DNA of 64,000 nucleotides from Aureimonas sp. Leaf427 (GTDB taxonomy: Bacteria; Pseudomonadota; Alphaproteobacteria; Rhizobiales; Rhizobiaceae), in the NCBI RefSeq assembly GCF_001425485.1, contig NZ_LMQW01000023.1, positions 282,914-346,913 of the forward strand, written 5' to 3'. The position numbers and the translations under genes are program-made. The notes under the pieces were generated by a model. The model was not told where the DNA came from. It made no database searches and worked only from the letters and a program-made list of their open reading frames with translations. This document shows positions 46,721 through 56,129 of the stretch, piece after piece; positions within the stretch are counted from its first letter, which is position 1; each line of letters opens with the position of its first letter.

Positions 46721-48183
46721 CGCCATCCGCCGTTCGCGTTCCCGCCGAGCCGACGATCCTCATCGTCGGCGGCGGCTACAGCGGCGCGGCGGTGGCCTTC
46801 CATCTGGCGCGGCGGAGCGATCCGGTCGCGCACATCGTCGTCGTGGAGCCGCGCGAGCGGCTCGGCGGCGGCCTCGCCTATTCGAGCCCCGACCCGAGCC
46901 ACCGCGTCAACGTGCCGGCGCGTCGGATGAGCCTTTCGACCGAGGAGCCCGACGGATTCAGCCGCTGGCTGGACGAGACGCAGGCGGCGGCCGCGGATGG
47001 CGAGGCGCTCGCGCTCGGCGGCGAGCTTTTCCCGCAGCGCTCCGTCTTCGGGCGCTACGTCGAAAGCCGGGTCGCGCCCTTCGTGCGCGCTGGCCGCATC
47101 GAGCAGATCCGCGCCCGGGCCGTCGCCGCGCGGCGCGAAGGCGCCCGCTATCGCGTCGAACTCGACGACGGGCGCGTGCTCGTCGCCGACGCTCTGGTCC
47201 TCGCGGCGACCCACCCGCCTCCGTCGATCCCCGGCCCCTTGCGCGCCATCGCGGACCGTCCGGGCTTCTACGCCAATCCCTACGATACGGATCGTCTGGA
47301 CGAGATCGCCCCGCAGGATCGCGTCCTTGTGGTCGGCACGGGTCTCACCATGGCGGACACGGTCGCTTCGCTCGATCGACGCGGCCATCGCGGCCCGATC
47401 CTCGCGCTCTCGCGGCATGGCTGGCGCTCGCGCGGCCATCCCGCGCGGCCGGTCGAGGCCTTCGGCGATTTCAGCTCGAAGCCCGCGGGGACCGTCGGCG
47501 AACTCTTCCGCCGGGTGCGGGCGGAACTGGCCTCGGCAGCAAGCGACGGCCTGCCCTGGCAGGCCGTCTTCGACGCCTTGCGCCAGCAGGGTCCGGCCAT
47601 CTGGTCGGCGCTTCCGGCCCCCGAGCGCGCGCGGCTCCTCCGCCATGGTCGCACGCTCTGGGACGTCCACCGCTTTCGCATCGCGCCGCAGGTGGAAGCC
47701 GTGCTCGACCGAAGCATCGCGGAGGGCACGCTTGCCGTGATCGCGGCCTCGCTGCGATCGAGCGCCGCCGAGGAGGACGGCGCTCTCTCCGTGACGCTTC
47801 GCCGGCGCCACCAGTCGGTCGAAGAAACGCGAACCTTCGACCGGATCGTCGTCACGACCGGTCCCGGCCATGGCGACGTGACGCGCACCGATCCGCTTCT
47901 CGCCTCCCTCGTCGCCGAGGGCGAGATCGGCCCGGACAGGCTCGGCCTCGGCATCCACACCTCGCGGGAGAGCCGCGCCATCGGCTCCGACGACCGGGCT
48001 CGCCCATCGCTCTTCGTTGCAGGCCCTCTCGGGCGGGCGACCTTCGGCGAGTTGATGGGGCTCCCGGAGGTGACGGCCTCCGCCGAGCGGGTAGCGGACG
48101 GGGTCGCGCGCTTCATCGAAGACGAGCGGACCGTAGAGGCCCAGACGATCGTGGCCGACGAAACGTTTCTCCCAGCGCACTGA
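46717..48183 (+). CDS. FAD/NAD(P)-binding protein (PF13454-type) in the ssu operon
   Basis: A 488-residue flavoprotein starting at TTG overlapping the ssuD stop. The N-terminal FAD motif is [20 protein letters not shown], followed by [20 protein letters not shown], typical of the PF13454 group. A second nucleotide-binding segment is [20 protein letters not shown] near residue 205. The family has no established reaction. Translational coupling to ssuD suggests it acts on sulfonates, sulfite or the flavin supply. A paralogue lies at 58497-59864. Confidence 0.85.
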   Translation: MTPSAVRVPAEPTILIVGGGYSGAAVAFHLARRSDPVAHIVVVEPRERLGGGLAYSSPDPSHRVNVPARRMSLSTEEPDGFSRWLDETQAAAADGEALALGGELFPQRSVFGRYVESRVAPFVRAGRIEQIRARAVAARREGARYRVELDDGRVLVADALVLAATHPPPSIPGPLRAIADRPGFYANPYDTDRLDEIAPQDRVLVVGTGLTMADTVASLDRRGHRGPILALSRHGWRSRGHPARPVEAFGDFSSKPAGTVGELFRRVRAELASAASDGLPWQAVFDALRQQGPAIWSALPAPERARLLRHGRTLWDVHRFRIAPQVEAVLDRSIAEGTLAVIAASLRSSAAEEDGALSVTLRRRHQSVEETRTFDRIVVTTGPGHGDVTRTDPLLASLVAEGEIGPDRLGLGIHTSRESRAIGSDDRARPSLFVAGPLGRATFGELMGLPEVTASAERVADGVARFIEDERTVEAQTIVADETFLPAH

Positions 48184-48760
48184 AGCGAGCGAGATAGCCC
48201 GGCAGCCTTACGTCGGGCTTCGGGTGCGAGGCGGCAGGTCAGACGCTCGACGCGACCCCGGTGCCGTTCGAGCTGCATTTCGTGATCGGCGCTCTCTCGC
48301 GCTGATGGGGTAAGCCCGCAGCCATTTTAAAGTGATTGCACGGGACGGCCGCCGATCGGGCTATCGACGCCCCGAGCAGCGGATCGCGCCGTCGCCCTTT
48401 TCAACACCCGAGACGGCCGACATGCGTGGCGGAAAGCTTGCCCGTGTGCCACACCCGCTTCGCGTCGCTGCCGATCCGCGAGGACGGATCGTCGGATGCT
48501 GGGATAAGAAGCCCCCTATCTCATTGTTTCGACGCGCCCCGAGTATGCTGCCCCTCGCAACCATTTGTAGCCATTCCAATATAGAACAGCATCGCGCACG
48601 GCCGGAGACGATATTCCCTTACGTAAGATTTTAACGATAAACTTCAACTCATTTGTTCGCCAGATCGTTTTCGGCATTGGGAGCTTAGCTGCTCATTGCG
48701 GAAAGGCGATATTAACGTATGTTAGCAATACATAACGACTATCGAGGCTAAGGTGCAGCG
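48184..48760. other. Intergenic region after the ssu operon
   Basis: About 580 bases with no supported gene. AGCCCG/CGGGCT (48196-48201 and 48214-48219) is a weak terminator candidate. The last about 170 bases are AT-rich and contain TATGT-N7-ACATA-like symmetry around 48718-48734, a likely promoter area for the next gene. Confidence 0.35.
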
Positions 48761-49813
48761 TTGCGAAATTTCGAGACCCATCATTTCGTGGATCACGAGC
48801 GGATAAGCGAAGCTCCTATCCTATCAGCACCGCGTCCGGTCTACCTTCAGGATTGGTGGCAGTCTGCGGCGCGCAGCGACCATCCCCATTCGGTGATCGA
48901 TGTCGAGCGCGACGGTCGCCGACTCGGCGGCATTTCCTTCGTCACACGGCGCAACAAGATCGGCGCCCGCATCGGGCACGATCTCTTCTGGACCCATCTC
49001 GGCGGCCCGACCCTCGCCGACGGCCTGACCCCGGACGAGCAGCGCAGCGTGATCACGGAGATCGTCGAACGCCTCCCGCGGCGCGTCAGCTTTCGCTTCA
49101 TGTGCGATTCCGGCCTCGACTATGCGGACAGCCTGCGCGAGGAGATGCTGAAAGCCGGGTTCAGCTGGGAGCGTCATCCGACATTCCTGCAGCATCCCGG
49201 CGATGTCGGCGTTCTCGAGCGGATGAAGGCCAAGCATCGCACCCATATCAAGGCAGGGCTGAAACGCCTCGCCGTGACGGACGGCACGTCGCAGGAGTTC
49301 ATCGACTTCTACGCCAGCAATCTGGTGGCGGGCAGCCATTCGCCGCTGCACCTTGCGAAAGCCATTCTCGACAAGGGTCTCCAGCGCGGCAGGGCGCGCG
49401 TATTCTTCGCGCTGAACAAGAGCGGCGAGACGGGCCTCAACCGGATCGACGCGGCCATCGCCTGCGCGTGGGACGAGCAACGCTACTATTACTGGCTCTC
49501 CCGGCGGCGCATTCATCGCCCGGACGCGCCGAAGGTCGACAGCATCGCGACGAAGCTCCTCATCCTGGCCGCCATCGAGCACGCCGGGCAGCTCGGCCTC
49601 GTCTTCGACGCCGATTGCCCGGAGACCGTCGGCGGCCGGGCGCTGTTCGAGACCGTCTTCGGCTTCACGCGGATCGAGTATCGCGACGTCTATATCCGGC
49701 GGACGGCGATCACCGCGTTCTACGACAGGTCGATTCCGGGGCTGAAGCGGTTCATCAAGACCGTCTTTCCCAACGCGCCCCTGAAGATCGTGGATACCGA
49801 CGGCCCGCGCTGA
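48761..49813 (+). CDS. GNAT/FemAB-like acyltransferase
   Basis: A 350-residue protein starting at TTG. Two tandem GNAT-like halves are suggested, as in FemAB and BioF2-like acyltransferases. The recognisable part is MKAKHRTHIKAGLKRLAV near residue 155, followed by FIDFYASNLVAGSHSP and a C-terminal GNAT core with ATKLLILAAIEHAGQLGLVF and FETVFGFTRIEYRDVYI. No signal peptide. It stands alone between the two organosulfur operons. Substrate is unknown. Confidence 0.7.
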   Translation: MRNFETHHFVDHERISEAPILSAPRPVYLQDWWQSAARSDHPHSVIDVERDGRRLGGISFVTRRNKIGARIGHDLFWTHLGGPTLADGLTPDEQRSVITEIVERLPRRVSFRFMCDSGLDYADSLREEMLKAGFSWERHPTFLQHPGDVGVLERMKAKHRTHIKAGLKRLAVTDGTSQEFIDFYASNLVAGSHSPLHLAKAILDKGLQRGRARVFFALNKSGETGLNRIDAAIACAWDEQRYYYWLSRRRIHRPDAPKVDSIATKLLILAAIEHAGQLGLVFDADCPETVGGRALFETVFGFTRIEYRDVYIRRTAITAFYDRSIPGLKRFIKTVFPNAPLKIVDTDGPR

Positions 49814-49956
49814 AGCGCACGCGAAAGTCCGATTCCGCCTGCCCCGACTTGAGCGCGGATTTCGGCCGACCGTCGGGCGCCGGCACGCGCGCCTGCCCGT
49901 TTCTCGTGAACGCACGCGCCGCCTTCCGCGGATGAATTTGCTCAGGAAGGATCGAA

Positions 49957-49984
49957 CTATCGTATAAATATACTGCGACGATAG
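49957..49984. promoter_or_regulatory. Inverted repeat upstream of the sulfone operon
   Basis: CTATCGT (49957-49963) and ACGATAG (49978-49984) form a perfect 7-bp inverted repeat with a 14-base spacer. It is followed by ATAGATATTATATCC (49981-49995) with a TATTAT -10-like element. It sits about 50 bases before the FMN reductase start in a strongly AT-rich island and is a good operator/promoter candidate. Confidence 0.5.
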
Positions 49985-50033
49985 ATATTATATCCCTTAG
50001 TCTCCGGAATGAAAGTTCCTAGCGGAGACGACG

Positions 50034-50609
50034 ATGTCCTCGATCACGATCCTTGGCCTGTCCGGCAATGTCACGACGCCCTCGCGGACGGCGACGCTCG
50101 TGCGGGCCACCGTGCAGTCGCTCGCGGAAAAGACCGGCGCTGAGACCGACATCATCGAAATCGCGACCGTCGCGCCGCATCTTCTCTCCGCGCTGACGCG
50201 GGCGACGATTTCGCCCGAGGGCGAGGCGATCCTGCGCCGGATCGAGACGGCCGACGTGCTCGTCGTCGGCTCGCCGGTCTACCGCGCCTCCTATACGGGC
50301 GCGCTGAAGCACGTCTTCGACCTCGTCGGCTTCGACGCTCTGGCCGGCAAGCCGGTGATCCTCGCCGCGACCGGCGGAAGTCCGCTGCACGGGCTCGTTA
50401 CCGACCATCAGCTCCGGCCGCTCCTCGCCTTCTTCCGGGCGCTGAGCCTGCCCACCACGCTCTATGCGGTGGAAAGCGACTTCATCGACTATCGCCTCGC
50501 CAGCGACGCCATCGCCGCGCGGATCGAGCGGGCCAGCTCGGAGGCGGCGAGCTTCGTCTCCGCCACCGCCCTGCCCTCGCCGGCACCCCGCCTCGCCGCC
50601 ACGGCCTGA
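50034..50609 (+). CDS. msuE: NADPH-dependent FMN reductase (MsuE-like)
   Basis: A 191-residue flavodoxin-like reductase giving reduced FMN to sulfonate or sulfone monooxygenases. The phosphate-binding motif is LGLSGNVTTPSRTATLV at residues 7-23, with VVGSPVYRASYTGALKHVFD and AGKPVILAATGGSPLHGLV. CGGAGA precedes the ATG. It is the first gene of the second organosulfur operon, directly before the SfnG-like gene, which matches the MsuE/SfnE role. Confidence 0.9.
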   Translation: MSSITILGLSGNVTTPSRTATLVRATVQSLAEKTGAETDIIEIATVAPHLLSALTRATISPEGEAILRRIETADVLVVGSPVYRASYTGALKHVFDLVGFDALAGKPVILAATGGSPLHGLVTDHQLRPLLAFFRALSLPTTLYAVESDFIDYRLASDAIAARIERASSEAASFVSATALPSPAPRLAATA

Positions 50610-50637
50610 TCCGCTTCACGATACGGGAGACGTTCCA

Positions 50638-51744
50638 ATGACCCAGTCCCACGACACCGATGCCCTGAAATTCGCCTATTGGGTGCCCAACGTCTCGGGT
50701 GGCCTCGTCATTTCCGATATCGAGCAGCGCACCAGCCACAGCGCCGAGTACAATCGCGAGCTCGCCCGCATCGCCGAGAAGGCCGGCTTCGACTACGCGC
50801 TGAGCCAGATCCGCTTCACCGCCGGCTACGGCGCGGACGAACAGCACGAGAGCGTGTCCTTCAGCCACGACCTTCTGGCGGCGACGACGAGCCTCAAGGT
50901 CATCGCCGCCATCCTGCCCGGTCCCTGGAACCCGGCGCTGGCCGCCAAGCAGATCTCGACGATCAGCTATCTCACCGGCGGCCGCGTCGCGGTCAACGTC
51001 GTCAGCGGCTGGTTCCGGGGCGAGTTCCACGCGATCGGCGAGCACTGGCTCGACCACGACGAGCGCTACCGCCGCTCCGAGGAATTCATCCGCGCCTTCA
51101 AGGGCGCGCTGACCGAGGACAACTTCTCCTTCCGCGGCGACTTCTACCGCTTCGCCGACTACACGCTGAAGCCCAAGCCGGCCGTCCTGCCGGAAATCTT
51201 CCAGGGCGGGTCCTCGCGCGCCGCCCGCGACATGGCCGCCCGCGTCTCCGACTGGTACTTCACCAACGGCAACACGCCGGAAGGTCTCGCCGCCCAGGTC
51301 GAGGACATCCGCGGCAAGGCCGCCGAGCATTCCCGCCATGTGAAGGTCGGCATCAACGCCTTCGCCGTCGTGCGCGACACGGAGGAAGAGGCCCGCGCCG
51401 TGGTGGAGGAGATCGTCGGGAAGGCCAATCCCGAAGCGGTCAACGCCTTCGGCCACGAGGTGAAGAACGCCGGCAAGGCCTCGCCGGAGGGCGAGGGCAA
51501 TTGGGCGAAATCCACCTTCTCCGATCTCGTCCAATACAATGACGGCTTCCGCTCCAACCTGATCGGAACGCCGCTCCAGGTGGCCGAACGCATCGTCGCG
51601 CTGAAGCGCGCGGGGGCGGATCTCATCCTTCTCGGCTTCCTGCACTTCCAGGAAGAGGTCGCCTATTTCGGCGAGCACGTTCTGCCTCTGGTTCGCGAAC
51701 TGGAAGCAGAGAGCGAAGCTTCGTCACGCATCGCCGCAGAGTAG
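50638..51744 (+). CDS. sfnG: Dimethylsulfone monooxygenase-like LLM flavoenzyme (SfnG-like)
   Basis: A luciferase-like monooxygenase, 368 residues, with CGGGAGA nine bases before the ATG. LKFAYWVPNVSGGLVISDIE at the N-terminus, FDYALSQIRFTAGYGADEQH and VAVNVVSGWFRGEFHAIGEH are typical of the SfnG group, which oxidises dimethylsulfone to methanesulfinate with FMNH2. It follows an MsuE-like reductase. The downstream transporter and SfnB-like gene support a role in organosulfur use; the exact substrate is inferred. Confidence 0.9.
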   Translation: MTQSHDTDALKFAYWVPNVSGGLVISDIEQRTSHSAEYNRELARIAEKAGFDYALSQIRFTAGYGADEQHESVSFSHDLLAATTSLKVIAAILPGPWNPALAAKQISTISYLTGGRVAVNVVSGWFRGEFHAIGEHWLDHDERYRRSEEFIRAFKGALTEDNFSFRGDFYRFADYTLKPKPAVLPEIFQGGSSRAARDMAARVSDWYFTNGNTPEGLAAQVEDIRGKAAEHSRHVKVGINAFAVVRDTEEEARAVVEEIVGKANPEAVNAFGHEVKNAGKASPEGEGNWAKSTFSDLVQYNDGFRSNLIGTPLQVAERIVALKRAGADLILLGFLHFQEEVAYFGEHVLPLVRELEAESEASSRIAAE

Positions 51745-51815
51745 CGGCGCGGGCGCCGTCCGTGTTCCTCCCGAGCGGGCGGCGCCTCTTTCCCATCTCC
51801 CGGAGTTCGTCCCTC

Positions 51816-52679
51816 ATGACGGTTGCCCATTCCGGCGCCGGCTTTCGAGCCGCCGCGCCCGTCGATCCCGCGCGCTTCGACCTGCCGGCCTCCGCCGGCG
51901 GACAGAGCCTGACCTTTCGCGGGGTGAGCTTGAGCTTCGGCGGCGTCTCGGCCGTGCGCGACATCGATCTGTCCGTCGCGGCCGGCGAGATCCGCGCCGT
52001 CATCGGCCCGAACGGGGCGGGCAAGAGCTCCCTCATCAATCTCGCGACCGGCCTCTACGCGCCGCAGGCCGGGTGGATCAACATCGGCGAGCGCAGCTTC
52101 ACGACGGTTCCGACCCGCCGGCTCGCGCGGCTCGGCGTCGCCCGCACCTTCCAGAACCTCGCCCTCTTCAAGGCGCTCAGCGTCCGGGACAACATCGCCG
52201 CCGGCCTGTCCCATCGCGCCCGGGCCAGCTTCATCGAGCATGTCGCCGGCATCGGCCGCGCCCGCGCCGATGCCGCCAAGGTCCACGAGGCGGTCGATCG
52301 GGTGATCGAGCTTCTCGACCTTAACGCCGTGTCCCATCGCGCCGCCGGGACCCTGCCCTATGGTCTGCAGAAGCGGGTGGAGCTCGGCCGCGCGCTCGTC
52401 GACCGGCCGCGGCTTCTTCTCCTCGACGAGCCGATGGCCGGCATGACCGCGACGGAGAAGCAGGACATGGCCGGTTTCGTGCGCGCCGCGCGCGATCGCT
52501 TCGGCACGACCATCGTTCTCGTCGAGCACGATATCGGCATCGTCATGGGCCTCTCCGATCGGATCGCGGTCCTCGACCACGGCACGAAGATCGCGGACGG
52601 CACGCCGGCCGAGGTCGCGGCCGATCAGGCGGTCATCGATGCCTATCTCGGCGTCGCCCACGAGGAGATCGCCGCGTGA
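51816..52679 (+). CDS. Branched-chain-amino-acid-type ABC transporter ATPase (LivG-like)
   Basis: A 287-residue ATPase of the Liv/urea class. The start at 51816 has CGGAG nine bases upstream. Walker A is GPNGAGKSS, the signature is LPYGLQKRVELGRAL (the variant used by LivG proteins), and Walker B is LLLLDEPMAGM. It carries an N-terminal extension of about 35 residues. It starts a transporter cassette inside the sulfone operon and overlaps the permease start as GTGA. Confidence 0.93.
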   Translation: MTVAHSGAGFRAAAPVDPARFDLPASAGGQSLTFRGVSLSFGGVSAVRDIDLSVAAGEIRAVIGPNGAGKSSLINLATGLYAPQAGWINIGERSFTTVPTRRLARLGVARTFQNLALFKALSVRDNIAAGLSHRARASFIEHVAGIGRARADAAKVHEAVDRVIELLDLNAVSHRAAGTLPYGLQKRVELGRALVDRPRLLLLDEPMAGMTATEKQDMAGFVRAARDRFGTTIVLVEHDIGIVMGLSDRIAVLDHGTKIADGTPAEVAADQAVIDAYLGVAHEEIAA

Positions 52680-53572
52680 GCGACTTCGACACGCTCTTTC
52701 TGACCGAGGTCGTCGTCGGCGGGCTCCTGTCGGGCGTCATGTACTCGCTCGTCGCGATCGGCTTCGTGCTGATCTACAAGACGTCCGGCGTCTTGAACTT
52801 CGCGCAAGGGGCCATGCTCCTCTTCGCCGCGCTGACCTTCGTCAGCCTCGTCGAGCGCGGGGTGCCCTTCGCCCTATCGCTTCTCGCCACGCTCGCCGTC
52901 ATGGCGCTTCTCGGCCTGACGATCGAGCGTGCGGTCCTGCGGCCCCTCACCAACCGCCCGCCGATCACGCTCTTCATGGCGACGCTCGGCCTCTCCTACG
53001 TCATCGAGGGCGGCGCGCAGCTGCTCTGGGGCACCCAGGTCCATGCGCTCGATCTCGGCATCGAGGACCTGCCCTTCGATGTCGGCGGCGTCTTCATCTC
53101 GCAGTTCGATCTCTTCGCGGCCGGCGCCGCGGCGGCCATGGTCGCAGCCCTCATCGCCTTCTTTCGCTACACGCGCATCGGCCTCGCCTTCCGCGCGGTC
53201 GCGGACGACCCCTATGCCGCGCTCGCCGTCGGGCTTCGGCTGAACGTCGTCTGGGCCAGCGTCTGGACGGCCGCCGGCTTCGTCGCCCTCGTCGCCGGGC
53301 TTCTCTGGGGCGCGCGGCTGGGCGTTCAGTTCTCGCTCTCGCTCGTGGTGCTGAAGGCTCTGCCCGTCCTCGTCCTCGGCGGGTTCGACAGCGTGCTCGG
53401 CGCGATCGTCGGCGGGCTCGTCATCGGGGCCGGGGAAAAGCTGGCGGAGGTCTATCTCGGGCCGATCATCGGCGGGGGCATCGAAAGCTGGTTCGCCTAT
53501 GCGCTGGCGCTCGCCTTCCTCCTGGTGCGTCCGAGCGGCCTCTTCGGCAAGACGCTGGTGGAAAGGGTCTGA
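52676..53572 (+). CDS. Branched-chain-amino-acid-type ABC transporter permease (LivH-like)
   Basis: A 298-residue polytopic permease starting at GTG. It shows GGLLSGVMYSLVAIGFVLIY, NFAQGAMLLFAALTFVSL and VLGGFDSVLGAIVGGLVIG, standard for LivH. About eight hydrophobic segments. It pairs with the LivM-like protein that starts 5 bases downstream. Confidence 0.93.
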   Translation: MSDFDTLFLTEVVVGGLLSGVMYSLVAIGFVLIYKTSGVLNFAQGAMLLFAALTFVSLVERGVPFALSLLATLAVMALLGLTIERAVLRPLTNRPPITLFMATLGLSYVIEGGAQLLWGTQVHALDLGIEDLPFDVGGVFISQFDLFAAGAAAAMVAALIAFFRYTRIGLAFRAVADDPYAALAVGLRLNVVWASVWTAAGFVALVAGLLWGARLGVQFSLSLVVLKALPVLVLGGFDSVLGAIVGGLVIGAGEKLAEVYLGPIIGGGIESWFAYALALAFLLVRPSGLFGKTLVERV

Positions 53573-53577
53573 GCGCC

Positions 53578-54609
53578 ATGTCCTCGATCGCAGCCACGCC
53601 CGCCCCGGCCTCCGCCGTCACGCTGCCCCGCGTCACCGCGACGATCGCGCTTCTCGCGGTCGCCTTCCTCGGCGTGCCCCTCGTTGCCAACGCTTACGTG
53701 CTCGAAGCGCTGCTGACACCCTTTCTGGCGCTCTCGCTCGCCGCCGTCGGGCTCAATCTCCTCACCGGCTATGCCGGTCAGCTGTCGCTGGGCTCGGCAG
53801 CCTTCATGGCGGTCGGCGCCTATGCCGCTTTCAACCTCGATCTTCGCGTGCCCGGCCTGCCGCTCGTCGTCTCCATCGGCCTCGGCGGCGTCTTCGCCGC
53901 GGCCGTCGGCCTCGTCTTCGGCCTGCCGAGCCTCCGCCTGAAGGGCTTCTACCTCGCGGTCTCGACGCTCGCCGCGCAGTTCTTCGTCCAATGGGTCCTG
54001 ACGCGCTTCGCCTGGTTCTCCAACGACAGCGCCTCCGGGGTCATCGACGCGCCACCGCTGACCTTCGCCGGCATCGCCTTCGAAGGTCCGCTCGGCCGCT
54101 ATCTCTTCACGCTCGGCATCGTCGCGGTGCTGACCCTCTTCGCCTGGCGCCTCGCCGTCTCGCCGATCGGCCGCAACTTCATCGCCGTTCGCGACAACGA
54201 GACGGCCGCCCGCGTGATCGGCATTCCGGTCCTGCGCACCAAGCTGCTCGCCTTCGCCGTCTCCTCCTTCGTCATCGGGGTCGCCGGCGCGCTCTGGGCC
54301 TTCGCCTATCTGCGCACGGTCGAGCCGCACGGCTTCAATCTCGACCGATCCTTCCAGATCCTCTTCATCGTCATCATCGGCGGGCTCGCCACGATCCGGG
54401 GCGCGTTTCTGGGCGCCGCCTTCATCGTCGTCCTGCCGTTGCTTCTGTCGCGCCTCGGTGCGGCGCTTTTCGGAGACGTGTTCGATTCCGGCTCGATCGA
54501 GATGACACAGCGGATCGTCCTCGGCGCCCTCATCATCCTTTTCCTGATCCTCGAGCCCGATGGTCTCGCGGCCCTCGGCAGCAAGCTGAAGCGTCGCCTC
54601 GGCTTCTGA
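53578..54609 (+). CDS. Branched-chain-amino-acid-type ABC transporter permease (LivM-like)
   Basis: A 343-residue permease. LNLLTGYAGQLSLGSAAFMA is the LivM hallmark, and AVSPIGRNFIAVRDNETAAR followed by the GALWAFAYLRTVEP segment is also typical. About nine to ten hydrophobic segments. It is the second membrane component of the transporter in the sulfone operon. Confidence 0.93.
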   Translation: MSSIAATPAPASAVTLPRVTATIALLAVAFLGVPLVANAYVLEALLTPFLALSLAAVGLNLLTGYAGQLSLGSAAFMAVGAYAAFNLDLRVPGLPLVVSIGLGGVFAAAVGLVFGLPSLRLKGFYLAVSTLAAQFFVQWVLTRFAWFSNDSASGVIDAPPLTFAGIAFEGPLGRYLFTLGIVAVLTLFAWRLAVSPIGRNFIAVRDNETAARVIGIPVLRTKLLAFAVSSFVIGVAGALWAFAYLRTVEPHGFNLDRSFQILFIVIIGGLATIRGAFLGAAFIVVLPLLLSRLGAALFGDVFDSGSIEMTQRIVLGALIILFLILEPDGLAALGSKLKRRLGF

Positions 54610-54685
54610 TACGGCACGAGAAACAAGTTCCAAGCCCCTGATCTCGAAAGCATCCCGCTTTCGATCGACACCCGGAGTCCGTCTG

Positions 54686-56065
54686 ATGTCCGCTTCCCGA
54701 TTTCTGCGCCGCGCGGCCCTGTCGACCGCGCTCGGCTTCGCCGCCCTCGGGCTCGCCACGCTGGCGCCGGCCGGCTCGGCCTATGCCGACGAGCAGTATT
54801 TCCCCCTCCAGAGCTATCGCGTCGGGCCCTATGCGGCCGGCGGCACCGGCTTCTTCGGCGGGTTCATCGACTATCTCAACCTCATCAACACGCGCGACGG
54901 CGGCGTGAACGGCGTCAAGCTGACCTATAGCGAGGGCGAGACGCAATACGAGGTCGAGAAGGGCGTCGAGGTCTACGAGCGACTAAAGACGAACCCGAAC
55001 ATCGCGGCCTGGAACCCGCTTTCGGTCGGCATCGCCTATGCCATGATCGACCGCATCACCGACGACAAGGTGCCGCTGATCACGATCAACCACGGCCGCA
55101 CGGATTCCACCGACGGCCGGGTCTTCCCTTACGTCTTCCCGCTGCTCCTCAACCCCTACAGCGAAAGCTCGGGCATCGTGAACTACATCGCCTCCAAGGA
55201 AGGCGGGCTGGAAAAGCTGAAGGGCAAGAAGATCGCCGTCCTCTATCACGGCTCGCCCTACGGAAAGGAAACGATCCCGATCTACGAGCTTCTCGCTGAG
55301 AAATACGGGTTCGAGGTCCAGCAGATCGAGGTGCCCCATCCCGGCAACGAGCAGCAGGCACAGTGGCTGACCATCCGGCGCGCCAAGCCCGACTACGTGG
55401 TTCTGCGCGGCTGGGGCGTCATGAATCCGGCGGCTCTGAAGGCTGCGCAGAAGACGGGCTTTCCGGCCGACCACATCGTCGGCAATGTCTGGTCGAACTC
55501 CGAGGAAGACGTGAAGCCCGCCGGCGACGCGGCCAAGGGCTATACTGCGATCACCACGCAGGCTTCCGGCAACAGCTATCCGGTGGTCCAGGAAATCATC
55601 AAGACGCTCTACGACAAGAACGAGGGCAATCTCTCGGACAAGAGCCGCATCGGCTCGGTCTACCACAATCTCGGCATCGTCAACGGCATCCTCAATGTCG
55701 AGGCCATCCGCATCGCGCAGGAGAAGTTCGGCAAGCGGACGCTGAATGGCGACGAGGTCCGCTGGGGCTTCGAGCACCTCCAGCTCGATCCCGCCCGCGT
55801 GGAGGCGCTCGGCGCCAAGGATCTCTTCCACTCGATCAACGTCACCTGGAAGAACCACGAGGGCGACGGTCTCGTGACCTTCCAGCAATGGGACGGGGCG
55901 AAGTGGAACGTCGTCTCCGACTGGATCGCGCCGGACTGGGCGCTGCTGCGCCCGATCATCGAGAAGTCCTCCGAGGCCTACGCCAAGGAGAAGGGCCTGA
56001 CGCTGCGCACCGAGGAGGACGCCGAGCGCGTGGCCTCGGGCAAGCAGGCGGCCAACGCCAACTGA
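54686..56065 (+). CDS. Periplasmic binding protein of a Liv-type transporter in the sulfone operon
   Basis: A 459-residue type I periplasmic binding protein (Peripla_BP_6-like). The signal peptide is RAALSTALGFAALGLATLAP, cleaved near AYA-DE. The mature part starts with YFPLQSYRVGPYAAGGTGFF, unlike ordinary LivJ/LivK, and includes KIAVLYHGSPYGKETIPIYE and YVVLRGWGVMNPAALKAAQK. It decides the ligand of the cassette. Context suggests a sulfone, sulfonate or other organosulfur compound rather than amino acids; this is inference. Confidence 0.9.
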   Translation: MSASRFLRRAALSTALGFAALGLATLAPAGSAYADEQYFPLQSYRVGPYAAGGTGFFGGFIDYLNLINTRDGGVNGVKLTYSEGETQYEVEKGVEVYERLKTNPNIAAWNPLSVGIAYAMIDRITDDKVPLITINHGRTDSTDGRVFPYVFPLLLNPYSESSGIVNYIASKEGGLEKLKGKKIAVLYHGSPYGKETIPIYELLAEKYGFEVQQIEVPHPGNEQQAQWLTIRRAKPDYVVLRGWGVMNPAALKAAQKTGFPADHIVGNVWSNSEEDVKPAGDAAKGYTAITTQASGNSYPVVQEIIKTLYDKNEGNLSDKSRIGSVYHNLGIVNGILNVEAIRIAQEKFGKRTLNGDEVRWGFEHLQLDPARVEALGAKDLFHSINVTWKNHEGDGLVTFQQWDGAKWNVVSDWIAPDWALLRPIIEKSSEAYAKEKGLTLRTEEDAERVASGKQAANAN

Positions 56066-56129
56066 TCCGGCCCACCGGGGCCGCGGCATCGCCGTGTGGC
56101 CCCGGCCCTCTCACCCCAGCGAGGCTTCG

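Noticed and set aside
49985..50033. Sigma-54 promoter for the sulfone operon
   Set aside because: No GG-N10-GC type -24/-12 element could be found before the msuE-like gene.
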